NCBI GenBank assembly: GCA_021773075.1
Contig: JAJFKT010000002.1
Coordinates: forward strand, 159,151-223,150
Direction of reading: 5' to 3'
DNA length: 64,000 bases
Source: Woeseiaceae bacterium
GTDB lineage: Bacteria > Pseudomonadota > Gammaproteobacteria > Steroidobacterales > Woeseiaceae
Shown: piece after piece, positions 7,952-16,533 of the stretch
Layout: the number at the start of each line of letters is the position of its first letter
Position numbering within the stretch: the first letter of the stretch is position 1
Made by a program: the position numbers and the translations under genes
The notes under the pieces: generated by a model
Told to the model about the DNA's origin: nothing
Seen by the model: only the letters and a program-made list of their open reading frames with translations
Databases searched by the model: none

Positions 7952-8512
7952 CTAGAACGGTAATTGCCGCAAGCCACCAATGACAATTGTCAGTGCAGTG
8001 AGAAGAATGATCGCAAAGATTGGTGAAATATCGAAACCACCCATAGCCGGAATGATACGTCGAAATGGCCGCAATACCGGCTCGGTCAGTGTTGCGATAA
8101 TTGCGATAGCCGGATTGTGCTGTCCCGGCGCGATCCAGCTTAAGATGATTCGAATAAAAATCGCGTAGACGAACAGGTTAATCGAAAGTACGACCAGCTT
8201 GACGATAGAGGTAATGGATATGGCAGCGAAAGTTGCACCCATACCCGTAAACAGGAGCAGCAAGAGAATACTCAGATACTGCAGCACAAAAGCAACCACC
8301 ACGGTTGCTGTATCTAGCAATCCAAATGACGGCAGAATTTTCCGCAGCGGGATCACCAGCGGCGATGTTAGCTTCAGAATTCCCTGTGCAAGCGGATTAC
8401 GAAAATCGGCACGCAATATCGGCAGCCAGAGGCGCAACAACAATACGAGCAGATACAGGCTCGTAATCGCGTTAATAATAAAGACGATGGCACTGCTTAT
8501 ATTGGCTGGCAT
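7952..8512 (-). CDS. yggT: YggT family membrane protein
   Basis: 186 residues with two tandem YGGT repeats, each a pair of membrane helices around a conserved loop: LLLRLWLPILRADFRNPLAQGILKLTSPLVIPLRKILPS, and IIRIILSWIAPGQHNPAIAIIATLTEPVLRPFRRIIP. Family members are inner-membrane proteins linked genetically to osmotic or cation tolerance and, in plastids, to nucleoid distribution; mechanism is unclear. It starts three bases after the proC stop, so translation is probably coupled. The order yggS-proC-yggT is widely conserved. Confidence 0.93.
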   Translation of the reverse strand: MPANISSAIVFIINAITSLYLLVLLLRLWLPILRADFRNPLAQGILKLTSPLVIPLRKILPSFGLLDTATVVVAFVLQYLSILLLLLFTGMGATFAAISITSIVKLVVLSINLFVYAIFIRIILSWIAPGQHNPAIAIIATLTEPVLRPFRRIIPAMGGFDISPIFAIILLTALTIVIGGLRQLPF

Positions 8513-8515
8513 TTG

Positions 8516-9355
8516 TCAGTCCTTACCGGTTTCATGCGCTTGATCTGCCAGGTCCCTGGCGCGGTCACGCGCGGCAATTACAGCGGCACTGAAGATATCA
8601 CGGAAATTCGTGGTGTCGATGAAATCAAATGCCGCGGCCGTCGTGCCGCCTGGGGATCTTACTCGATCAATCAGCGTTTGCATTGTCTCGCCCGACTGCT
8701 CTGCCATTTCCCCTGCACCACGCGCGGTTTCGAGAACCAGTTTCAGCGCGGAATCGTGATCGAGTCCCATTTGTTCGGCAACTGTTACCAGCATATCGAC
8801 GAGCAGATAAAAATAAGCAGGTCCGGTTCCGGAAACCGCAGTAACGGAATCGATATCGTCCTCGCTTGCAACTGCTACGACGGGCCCGGTTGTCGAAACA
8901 ATGTTGTTCGCGGCTCGGCGTTGTTTCTCGCTGGTCATGCCGTTGGCGTACATGCCCGAAATACCGAGGCGCAGCAGCGCTGGCTGGTTCGGCATGACAC
9001 GTACAATCGAAAGGCCACCGCCCAGCCACGTATCAATATCCCCGCCGCGAACGCCTGCCGCGACCGAAATGACTAATGGCCGGGTCTTTTGCACCGCCAC
9101 TGCAAGAGGCTTGCAAACATCGGGCAGAATCTGCGGTTTCACAGCCAGTACAATGCACTCGGCTTCAATAACAACATCGGCATTATTCTCTCGAATCACC
9201 GTGCCCGGGAACTCCCTGACAAGGCCGTCACGATGTTTCGCAACGGGTTCGGCAATAAGAATATGGCTTGGCTCATATCCAGCGGCAAGCATTCCGCCCA
9301 CCAAAGCGCGGGCCATGTTTCCGCCGCCAATAAATGCGACCTTTCCGAAGTCCAT
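8516..9355 (-). CDS. proC: Pyrroline-5-carboxylate reductase
   Basis: Catalyses the last step of proline synthesis, reducing 1-pyrroline-5-carboxylate with NAD(P)H in the cytosol. 279 residues, standard length. The N-terminal Rossmann motif is FIGGGNMARALVGGML; the dimerisation domain carries AVSGTGPAYFYLLVDML and the signature VRSPGGTTAAAFDF. It lies between yggS and yggT, 14 bases after the yggS stop. Nothing is missing or odd. Confidence 0.97.
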   Translation of the reverse strand: MDFGKVAFIGGGNMARALVGGMLAAGYEPSHILIAEPVAKHRDGLVREFPGTVIRENNADVVIEAECIVLAVKPQILPDVCKPLAVAVQKTRPLVISVAAGVRGGDIDTWLGGGLSIVRVMPNQPALLRLGISGMYANGMTSEKQRRAANNIVSTTGPVVAVASEDDIDSVTAVSGTGPAYFYLLVDMLVTVAEQMGLDHDSALKLVLETARGAGEMAEQSGETMQTLIDRVRSPGGTTAAAFDFIDTTNFRDIFSAAVIAARDRARDLADQAHETGKD

Positions 9356-9369
9356 AGTCTTTCCCGTTC

Positions 9370-10053
9370 CTAGAGTCTTTCACCAAACAACGCGGTGCCA
9401 ATACGCACAATCGTCGCGCCTTCAAATATGGCTGCTTTGTAATCGCCACTCATACCCATCGACAAAGTATCGGTATCGATGCCGTCGTCGCGCAGCGATT
9501 CTGCCATCTTTCCGAGCTCGGCGAAGGCTTGTCTTTGTGCTTCAAATCCGACTCGTGCCGCCGGGAGGCACATCAATCCACGCAACGCCAGATTCCGCAA
9601 CTCGGCAACTGCGGCCGCGAGATCAGGCAGCGCATCCGGCGATATGCCGGACTTCGAGTCTTCGTCGTCGACATTCACTTGCACACAAATATTGAGCGGC
9701 CCGAGCTCGGCAGGACGTTGCTCGCTCAGCCGGCGCGCTGTTTTCGCACTGTCAATGGTGTGAACCCAGTCAAAGTTCTCAGCGACCACACGTGTTTTAT
9801 TGTTCTGCAGGTGCCCGATGAAATGCCAGATCAGATTTTTGCCTTTGGTTGCGGCGATTTTTTCGAGCCCTTCCTGGACGAAATTTTCACCAAAGTCACG
9901 TTGCCCGGCATCGTGGGCCGCGAGGATCTTCGACAGGGGCTGTTTTTTGCTTACCGCGAGCAATTTCACAGCAGCAGGCTCGCGTTCGGCCTCCGAGGCC
10001 GAAAGGGCCAGCAAATCTTTGATTAATGCTAAGTTTTCCGTGACTCCAATCAC
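9370..10053 (-). CDS. yggS: YggS family pyridoxal-phosphate homeostasis protein
   Basis: A PLP-binding protein of alanine-racemase-like barrel fold that buffers and delivers PLP and keeps amino-acid pools balanced; it has no known enzymatic activity. 227 residues. Lys36 in LLAVSKKQP forms the Schiff base with PLP. Family motifs DFGENFVQEGLEK, WHFIGHLQNNKT, VNVDDEDSKSG and LSMGMSGDYKAAI are intact. It is the first gene of a minus-strand operon and is divergent from pilT with an 83-base shared control region, as in Pseudomonas. Confidence 0.96.
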   Translation of the reverse strand: MIGVTENLALIKDLLALSASEAEREPAAVKLLAVSKKQPLSKILAAHDAGQRDFGENFVQEGLEKIAATKGKNLIWHFIGHLQNNKTRVVAENFDWVHTIDSAKTARRLSEQRPAELGPLNICVQVNVDDEDSKSGISPDALPDLAAAVAELRNLALRGLMCLPAARVGFEAQRQAFAELGKMAESLRDDGIDTDTLSMGMSGDYKAAIFEGATIVRIGTALFGERL

Positions 10054-10074
10054 GTTTTAGTCCGGTTGCTTCGC

Positions 10075-10132
10075 TATACTAGGCTCAATTCAGCGCCGGG
10101 TTATGGTAAGTCCGGCGACCAAAAAAAGGGAG
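10075..10132 (+). promoter_or_regulatory. Control region of pilT: -10-like TATACT and strong RBS
   Basis: TATACT (10075-10080) resembles a -10 box, but no good -35 is seen 16-18 bases upstream. GGGAGAA (10128-10134) is a strong ribosome site for the pilT ATG at 10137. The same 83-base gap must also hold the yggS promoter. Confidence 0.4.
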
Positions 10133-10136
10133 AACT

Positions 10137-11177
10137 ATGGCCGTCGACGTAGCTCAGTTATTGTCGTTCACGGTAAAGAACAACGCCTCGGACCTGCACT
10201 TGTCAGGTGGCGTGCCGCCTATGATCCGCGTTGATGGTGACATCAAGCGAGTCAACATGCCGGCGCTCACCCACAAGGACGTCAATAGCATGGTGTACGA
10301 CATCATGAATGACAAGCAGCGTAAGGACTATGAGGAGTTTCTTGAAACCGATTTTTCCTTCGAAATCCCGAAGCTGGCGCGCTTTCGCGTCAATGCGTTC
10401 AACCAGAATCGCGGCTCGGCCGCCGTATTCCGGACTATTCCCTCGGAGATATTGACACTCGATGACCTCGGTTGCCCACCGATCTTCAAAGATCTGGCGA
10501 TGCACCCACGAGGCATCGTACTCGTTACCGGCCCGACCGGTTCGGGTAAGTCGACGACGCTTGCAGCGATGGTCGACTACATCAATGACAACAAGCCCGA
10601 CCATATTCTCACGATTGAGGATCCGATCGAGTTCGTACACGAATCGAAGAAATCACTCGTTAACCAACGTGAGGTTCATCGCGACACCCTGGGTTTTAAC
10701 GAGGCACTGCGTTCGGCCTTGCGTGAAGATCCCGATGTCATTCTGGTCGGCGAGCTTCGTGACCTTGAGACCATCCGCCTGGCGCTCACAGGCGCTGAAA
10801 CAGGTCACCTTGTGTTCGGTACGTTGCACACGAGTTCAGCGGCCAAGACTATCGATCGAATTGTCGATGTATTTCCGGCGGCGGAAAAAGAGATGGTTCG
10901 AGCAATGTTGTCGGAATCACTGCGCGCCGTTATCTCGCAAACGCTTCTAAAGAAAGTCGGCGGTGGCCGAATCGCTGCTCACGAAATTATGGTCGGTACA
11001 CCTGCGATTAGAAACCTGATTCGCGAAGGTAAGATCGCTCAGATGTACTCAGCAATCCAGACAGGCCAGGGAATGGGTATGCAAACGCTCGATCAGAACC
11101 TGAAGGACTTGTTGACCAAGGGTCTGATCAACAAAGAAGAGGCGCGCTTTAGAGCGGCCAATAAGGAAAATTTCTAA
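10137..11177 (+). CDS. pilT: Type IV pilus retraction ATPase PilT
   Basis: A hexameric cytosolic ATPase that disassembles the type IV pilus and powers twitching. 346 residues, the usual length. Walker A GPTGSGKST is at 132-140; the Asp box TIEDPIEFVH, the Walker B region DPDVILVGELRD and the His box TGHLVFGTLHT follow. The C-terminal AIRNLIREGK (about 289-298), needed for retraction, is intact. It is the first of three tandem PilT/PilU genes, 41 bases before pilU, and shares a transcript with them. A strong RBS (AAAGGGAGAAC) precedes the ATG. Confidence 0.97.
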   Translation: MAVDVAQLLSFTVKNNASDLHLSGGVPPMIRVDGDIKRVNMPALTHKDVNSMVYDIMNDKQRKDYEEFLETDFSFEIPKLARFRVNAFNQNRGSAAVFRTIPSEILTLDDLGCPPIFKDLAMHPRGIVLVTGPTGSGKSTTLAAMVDYINDNKPDHILTIEDPIEFVHESKKSLVNQREVHRDTLGFNEALRSALREDPDVILVGELRDLETIRLALTGAETGHLVFGTLHTSSAAKTIDRIVDVFPAAEKEMVRAMLSESLRAVISQTLLKKVGGGRIAAHEIMVGTPAIRNLIREGKIAQMYSAIQTGQGMGMQTLDQNLKDLLTKGLINKEEARFRAANKENF

Positions 11178-11218
11178 GGCTCCGCTGAGTGGCGTAGCTT
11201 AATTTGGAGTAGAGGACG

Positions 11219-12376
11219 ATGGAACGCGAACAAGCGGTACGACTTACGCAAAACCTGTTGCGAAAAATGGTCGAACGAGATGGTTCGGATTTGTTCATCA
11301 CGGCGGCCTTCCCGCCGGCGATCAAGGTTGATGGCACGATCCACAAAGCTACCGATACACCCTTGTCGGCGGATCAGGCGGCAATCATGGTGCGTTCCAT
11401 CATGAACGACAAGCAAATCAAGGAGTTCGATGCTACGAAGGAAGCGAATTTCGCTATCCACCCACAGGGCATTGGCCGATTTCGTGTAAGCGCCTTTATT
11501 CAACAGGGAATGGTCGGCGCGGTTCTTCGAACCATTACGACAGAAATACCAACGCTCGAAGATCTCGAATTGCCGCCGATTCTCAAAGATGTCGTCATGA
11601 ACAAACGCGGTCTTTGCATTATCGTTGGTGGCACCGGCTCAGGTAAGTCGACCACGCTGGCAGCGATGATCGGACATCGTAATGAAAATTCACGTGGTCA
11701 CATTGTTTCGGTCGAGGATCCCATCGAGTACGTCCACCCCCACCAAGGCTGTGTTATCACGCAACGCGAAGTGGGCGTTGATACTGATTCCTGGCACGCG
11801 GCTTTGAAGAACACTCTGCGACAGGCGCCCGACGTTATTCTTATCGGCGAGATTCGCGACAAGGAAACGATGGAGTACGGCATTCAATTCGCCGAAACCG
11901 GCCATTTGTGCCTCGCGACACTGCATGCAAATAGCGCAAATCAGGCGCTGGATCGAATTATTAACTTCTTCCCCGACGAGCGCCGCCAGCAGTTGCTAAT
12001 GGACTTGTCATTGAATACCAAGGCTTTCATATCGCAACGGCTGGTTCCACGAGAAGGTGGTATCGGTCGCGTGGCCTCGATGGAAATATTGCTGAATACG
12101 CCGTTGATCCAGGATTTGATCTTCAAAGGCGAAGTCGGCCAGATCAAGGAAATCATGGCGAAGTCAACACGCCTCGGTATGCAGACTTTTGATCAATCAC
12201 TGTTCGGGCTCTATGAAGAAGGCGCGATTGCGTATGAAGAAGCGATGCGAAATGCAGACTCGAAAAATGAGCTACGTCTCAAGATCAAATTGGAGAGCAA
12301 GCGCGACTCATCCGCTGCTGATCAGCAATCTGAAAGTCTAAAAATCATGGAAGAGGACAGCGCTCAGACTTTCTGA
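11219..12376 (+). CDS. pilU: PilT-dependent retraction ATPase PilU
   Basis: An accessory pilus-retraction ATPase that acts together with PilT. 385 residues. Walker A GGTGSGKST is at 137-145; the Asp box VEDPIEYVHPHQGC, Walker B APDVILIGEIRD and His box TGHLCLATLHANSANQALDRI all closely follow Pseudomonas PilU. Instead of the PilT AIRNLIRE motif it has LIQDLIFKGEVGQIKEIM. The C-terminus has an acidic Ser-rich tail (KRDSSAADQQSESLKIMEED) absent from PilT. TAGAGG lies 7 bases before the ATG. A further paralogue follows after 22 bases. Confidence 0.95.
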   Translation: MEREQAVRLTQNLLRKMVERDGSDLFITAAFPPAIKVDGTIHKATDTPLSADQAAIMVRSIMNDKQIKEFDATKEANFAIHPQGIGRFRVSAFIQQGMVGAVLRTITTEIPTLEDLELPPILKDVVMNKRGLCIIVGGTGSGKSTTLAAMIGHRNENSRGHIVSVEDPIEYVHPHQGCVITQREVGVDTDSWHAALKNTLRQAPDVILIGEIRDKETMEYGIQFAETGHLCLATLHANSANQALDRIINFFPDERRQQLLMDLSLNTKAFISQRLVPREGGIGRVASMEILLNTPLIQDLIFKGEVGQIKEIMAKSTRLGMQTFDQSLFGLYEEGAIAYEEAMRNADSKNELRLKIKLESKRDSSAADQQSESLKIMEEDSAQTF

Positions 12377-12398
12377 GCCGGACGAGGACCGACTACTA

Positions 12399-13457
12399 AT
12401 GAACGTCAAACCGCTATTCAAATTGATGGTTGAGAAAAAAGCTTCGGACCTTTTTTTTGCACCGTTTTCGCCGGCGAAGATCAAGATCGAGGGCAAGATC
12501 ATGCCCGTCAACAAGCTTGAAATGACGCCGAAGATGGTTAAGCAAGCGGCGTTCGAATTGATGACTGAAGATCAGATGGACGTGTTCAACAAAGAACTGG
12601 AGATCGATTTCGCTTTGTCGGAACAGGGCCTTGGTCGTTTTCGTGTCAATGTTTTCCACCAGCGTGGCAGTGTTTCGATGGTGTTGCGCTACATCACCTC
12701 AGATCTGCCGACACTCGATGAGCTTGGCATGCCGGATCAGCTCAAAGAACTCGTCATGCTTCGCCGCGGCCTGATTCTGATGGTTGGTGCGACTGGTGCG
12801 GGTAAGTCCACAACGCTTGCAGCGATGATCAATCATCGCAACGAGAAAACGTCTTCGCACATTATTACTATCGAGGACCCAATCGAATTTCTGCATCCGA
12901 ACAAGCAGTCCATCATAAATCAACGCGAAATCGGTTTGGATACGGTGTCTTACAGCCGGGCGTTGAAGAGTGCAGTACGTGCGGCACCTGATGTCATTCA
13001 AATTGGCGAGATCCGCGATACAGAATCAATGCGAGCCGCATTGGACATGGCGGGTACCGGCCATTTGGTTCTCGCGACCGTGCACTCCAATAACGCACCC
13101 GAGACGCTCGACCGAATTATCAACCTGTTCCCACAAGAACAACACGGCCAGGTATTCATGGACCTCGCGCATTACCTGCGCGCAATTCTGTCACAGCGAT
13201 TGGTTCGGGCTAGAAACGGCAAACGTGTTGCCGCTGTCGAGCTCATGCTGAATACGCCGCACATTAAAGACCTGATCCTTAAAGGTGATATCTCGGCTGT
13301 TAAGGAAGCGCATAAGGACAGTGGCGAACAAGGCATGGTGACATTTGATGATGCACTTCTTGATCTCTACAAGAATGGCACGATCACCATGGACGAGGCG
13401 ATGTCACACGCCGACTCCCGCGCTAACCTTGAAGCGAAAGTCAATTTCGGCGGCTAG
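12399..13457 (+). CDS. Third PilT/PilU-family retraction ATPase
   Basis: A 352-residue paralogue of PilU. Walker A GATGAGKST is at 130-138, with ITIEDPIEFLHPNKQSI, APDVIQIGEIRDTESM and TGHLVLATVHSNNAPETLDRI all intact, so it should hydrolyse ATP. It lacks the PilT AIRNLIRE motif, having HIKDLILKGDISAVKE at that site, and so groups with PilU. The first 30 residues differ from PilU (ASDLFFAPFSPAK for GSDLFITAAFPPA). It is cotranscribed with pilT-pilU, 22 bases after pilU. Its role is not known; an alternate partner of PilT or a load-specific retraction motor is inference. The gene ends 24 bases from a convergent peptidase gene without a visible terminator. Confidence 0.92.
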   Translation: MNVKPLFKLMVEKKASDLFFAPFSPAKIKIEGKIMPVNKLEMTPKMVKQAAFELMTEDQMDVFNKELEIDFALSEQGLGRFRVNVFHQRGSVSMVLRYITSDLPTLDELGMPDQLKELVMLRRGLILMVGATGAGKSTTLAAMINHRNEKTSSHIITIEDPIEFLHPNKQSIINQREIGLDTVSYSRALKSAVRAAPDVIQIGEIRDTESMRAALDMAGTGHLVLATVHSNNAPETLDRIINLFPQEQHGQVFMDLAHYLRAILSQRLVRARNGKRVAAVELMLNTPHIKDLILKGDISAVKEAHKDSGEQGMVTFDDALLDLYKNGTITMDEAMSHADSRANLEAKVNFGG

Positions 13458-13481
13458 ACCGCCAGTCGCTGGTACTTCGCG

Positions 13482-15542
13482 CTAGCGTTCCTTTTCATCC
13501 AGGAATTTGTGTAACCAATCGTTAACTTCACGATGCCATTGCACGGAGTTGTGCGGCTTGAGCACCCAGTGGTTCTCGTCAGGGAAGTACAGAAACTTGC
13601 TTTCAATCCCGCGCCGCTGAAGCGCAGTGAACGCGCCGATTCCCTGTGATACGGGAATCCGATAATCGAGCTGGCCGTGTATGACAAGCATAGGCGTTTG
13701 CCAGCGGTCAACGTGACTGACCGGATTGTATTTTTCGTAGCTTTCCGGATTCACGTAGTAGGGGCCACTATTTTCCCATTCCGGGAACCACAGCTCTTCG
13801 GTGGCGTAATACATCATTCGTTGATCGAAAACACCGTCATGATTCACCAGGCAATCGAATCGGTCCGGCCAGTTACCAGCGATCCAGTTGACCATGAATC
13901 CGCCGTAGGAAGCGCCGAGGGCGCAGGTCCTGCCGCCGTCAAGAAACTCGAACTTTTCAAGCGCCGCTGCCAGGCCGAGCTGCAGATCGGTCAGGGGGGC
14001 ACCGCCCCAGTCGCCGGAAATACTGTCTGTAAACTTCTGGCCGTAGCCGGTCGAGCCGTGGAAATCGATGAAAACAGCCGCGAATCCCTGACCGGCATAG
14101 GTTTGTGGGTTCCAGCGATAGTGAAAATGATTGCCGAAGCTGCCTTGTGGACCGCCGTGAATCAAGAATGCAACGGGATACTGCTTGTCCTCTTCAAATC
14201 CTGCTGGTTTCACGACGTAGCCATACACTGTTTCGTCGTTGGCACCCGTGAACGAGAATTGCTCGTAATCGCCCATTTCGAGGTTTTTCATTTGCGCGTC
14301 TGAAGCGTGGGTTAGCTGCTGAGCCTCGGCAGCGTCGCCTGACTGTACGTAAATCTCGCTAGGCGACTTAAGGTCATCTTTCGAATAGATCAAACGCCCC
14401 GCCGCAGTATCGATAGCGCTGACAAAACCATGCTCGACAAGCTTGTCGACCGCGCCACTGGCAACATCAATACGCCATAGCGTAGTGTTTCCCACGTCAG
14501 CTGCGTTCGCATAAATGGACGCGCCGTCATGAGAAAAAACGATAGATGAAGGTGATCGATCCCAGTCGGGCGCCAGTTCGTGCGTGTCGCCGCTTTCAAG
14601 GTCCCTGATCATGATGCGATAACGGTCCGCTTCGAAACCCGGCCGTGCCATCGAGAGATAGGCGAGGCTAGTGCCATCCGGACTGAGAACGGGATGCGTA
14701 TCCCATGCCGGGTTTTCCTCGGTCAGGTTCAGCGTGGGTCCGTCACCGTTAGTCGGTGCTGAGTAGATATCGAAGTTAGTGGAGGTCGGTTCGGTGGCAT
14801 CGCGAATTCGCGCGGCGAAATACGCGGTCTTGCCATCTTCAGAAACGGCGTACTCCTCATTGCCACCCCAGACACGTGATGGAACATCCGCGTCGACTTC
14901 CTTGCTTACGAGCACAGGTTCGCGGCTAGATGCAATGCCGCCCTTAAGTGATACCGAATACAGGCGGGAACGCTTTTCAGTCAACCAATGATCCCAGTGC
15001 CGCATGAATACTTGGTCGTAGGCGACGCCCGTTGTTGGTGACCTATCAAGCGCTTTATCGCGCAGCGCTGTGCACTCCAGGTCTTCGCACTCGAGATAGG
15101 CCTGCGCCGAGACGATGAGTCGATCGCCGTCCGCAGTGATTCGAAAAGTAGCAACATCGACTGGCAAATTCGTCACCTGGACCGGCTTACCACCGCCGGT
15201 TGCTACTCGCCAAACCTGCGATGATTCGCTGCGAGAGGAAAGGAAATAGACATACTTCTGGTCAGGAGACCATGCGGGGTCGGTTTCGTTGGACTCGTGA
15301 TTCGTCAATTGCCGGATTGCGCCGTCATCAATATCAGCAATCCACAGATCGACGCGGCCCTTGTTAGCATCCATGTCGGTCGTGCGTTTGGTGAATACGA
15401 CCAGATTACCGTCGGGCGACAAGTCCGGTGCACCGACACGATCCAGTCGAACGAGATGCTCGGCGGTGAACGGCTCCGCCATAGCAGCGTATCCGCTGCA
15501 GCAAGCGAATAGGAGCAAGCTAATCTGAAATCGAAGTTTCAT
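13482..15542 (-). CDS. Secreted S9 family prolyl oligopeptidase (acylaminoacyl peptidase type)
   Basis: 686 residues from the ATG at 15542, preceded by AGGAATAG; a start 13 codons further out is less likely because the signal peptide begins at MKLRFQISLLLFACC. Residues ~25-400 form a seven-bladed beta-propeller with TolB/WD40-like repeats (APDLSPDGNLVVF, DPAWSPDQKYVYF, HPVLSPDGTSLAYL). The C-terminal alpha/beta-hydrolase domain carries Ser545 in GASYGGF, Asp626 in HGQLDYRIP and His658 in DENHWV. It should cut short peptides in the periplasm or outside. Single-gene unit, convergent with the third pilus ATPase. Confidence 0.93.
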   Translation of the reverse strand: MKLRFQISLLLFACCSGYAAMAEPFTAEHLVRLDRVGAPDLSPDGNLVVFTKRTTDMDANKGRVDLWIADIDDGAIRQLTNHESNETDPAWSPDQKYVYFLSSRSESSQVWRVATGGGKPVQVTNLPVDVATFRITADGDRLIVSAQAYLECEDLECTALRDKALDRSPTTGVAYDQVFMRHWDHWLTEKRSRLYSVSLKGGIASSREPVLVSKEVDADVPSRVWGGNEEYAVSEDGKTAYFAARIRDATEPTSTNFDIYSAPTNGDGPTLNLTEENPAWDTHPVLSPDGTSLAYLSMARPGFEADRYRIMIRDLESGDTHELAPDWDRSPSSIVFSHDGASIYANAADVGNTTLWRIDVASGAVDKLVEHGFVSAIDTAAGRLIYSKDDLKSPSEIYVQSGDAAEAQQLTHASDAQMKNLEMGDYEQFSFTGANDETVYGYVVKPAGFEEDKQYPVAFLIHGGPQGSFGNHFHYRWNPQTYAGQGFAAVFIDFHGSTGYGQKFTDSISGDWGGAPLTDLQLGLAAALEKFEFLDGGRTCALGASYGGFMVNWIAGNWPDRFDCLVNHDGVFDQRMMYYATEELWFPEWENSGPYYVNPESYEKYNPVSHVDRWQTPMLVIHGQLDYRIPVSQGIGAFTALQRRGIESKFLYFPDENHWVLKPHNSVQWHREVNDWLHKFLDEKER

Positions 15543-15642
15543 AGATCTATTCCTGATCGGGTAGTCGCGGACGAATCGCACCGCTAATTAATACTATATC
15601 CGGGCTTTGCAAAGATCGAGCGGCACGTATGCCCTCATGCTG

Positions 15643-16533
15643 CTACCAAACGACACTCGCGGCATCGAAAACCGGCCCGTCAACACAAACTCTTTTCATC
15701 GCCTCGCCATCCACCGTTTTGATTTTCACTGCACAGCCGGCGCAACCACCAACAGCGCAAGCCATAAACTCCTCCAGCGACACCTGGCACGGCAGCTTGT
15801 ACTTATCAGCAAGCGCAGTGACGGCTTTGAGCATTGGTGTTGGGCCGCAGGAGAATATTTCGGTTTTGGAAAGGGCTTTAGCCGACAGGGTCGATAACCA
15901 GCGGTCTGCAAGATCGGTAACGTAGCCATCGAAGCAACCCTCAAAACCGGAAAGCGTAGCAAGGCGACAGGGAACGCCCCAACTCTCAAGCAAGGGCATC
16001 GTCGCGCCGGCGCCACCCTCCAGCCATGTAGTGACTATCGACGACGTTTTCAATTCAAACGGAAATGGCAACTCCGAGCCGAGAATAGCTAACGGCGCCC
16101 AGTCGCCGTCGTCTTGGCAAATATAGTCAGCAAGGAAAATCATCGGCGGAATACCGACGCCGCCACCAATTAAAAGTGAGTTCGGTCTTTCGACGGAGGG
16201 TCGAAACGGCTGGCCGATTGGGCCGAGTACGTTGATCGAATCACCGGGCCGTTTTTGCGATAGCCAGCGGAGTCCGTTGCCGACAATCTTGAAGAGCACA
16301 TCAATGCAGTCTTCTTCAACTCGCATGATCGACAGCGGTCGTCGCATCGGCAGTGTGTCGTCGCAAGTGATGTGCGCGAAACTTCCAGGCTTGGCCGCCG
16401 CAGCACATTTAGGTGCTCGAATTCGCAGAATGAACTGGTCGCCAGGGAATTCGTCGACACGCAGCAACTCGCCGTTTTCGACAAAGATCGTATTGCGATT
16501 TCGCTGTGCGTGTTGTTGAGCGGCGGTCGTCAC
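15643..16533 (-). CDS. PyrK-like dihydroorotate dehydrogenase electron-transfer flavoprotein
   Basis: 296 residues with a ferredoxin-reductase-type FAD domain (MRRPLSIMRVEED), an NAD-binding domain (LLIGGGVGIPPMIFLADY, FSCGPTPML) and a C-terminal [2Fe-2S] site: Cys259, Cys264, Cys267 and Cys283 with spacing CX4CX2CX15C, as in PyrK. In PyrK systems it passes electrons from a class 1B PyrD to NAD. No pyrD is nearby, and most gammaproteobacteria use the class 2 quinone-linked enzyme, so the partner is unclear. It overlaps the pyrB stop by 4 bases (ATGA), which argues for a pyrimidine role. Confidence 0.85.
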   Translation of the reverse strand: MTTAAQQHAQRNRNTIFVENGELLRVDEFPGDQFILRIRAPKCAAAAKPGSFAHITCDDTLPMRRPLSIMRVEEDCIDVLFKIVGNGLRWLSQKRPGDSINVLGPIGQPFRPSVERPNSLLIGGGVGIPPMIFLADYICQDDGDWAPLAILGSELPFPFELKTSSIVTTWLEGGAGATMPLLESWGVPCRLATLSGFEGCFDGYVTDLADRWLSTLSAKALSKTEIFSCGPTPMLKAVTALADKYKLPCQVSLEEFMACAVGGCAGCAVKIKTVDGEAMKRVCVDGPVFDAASVVW

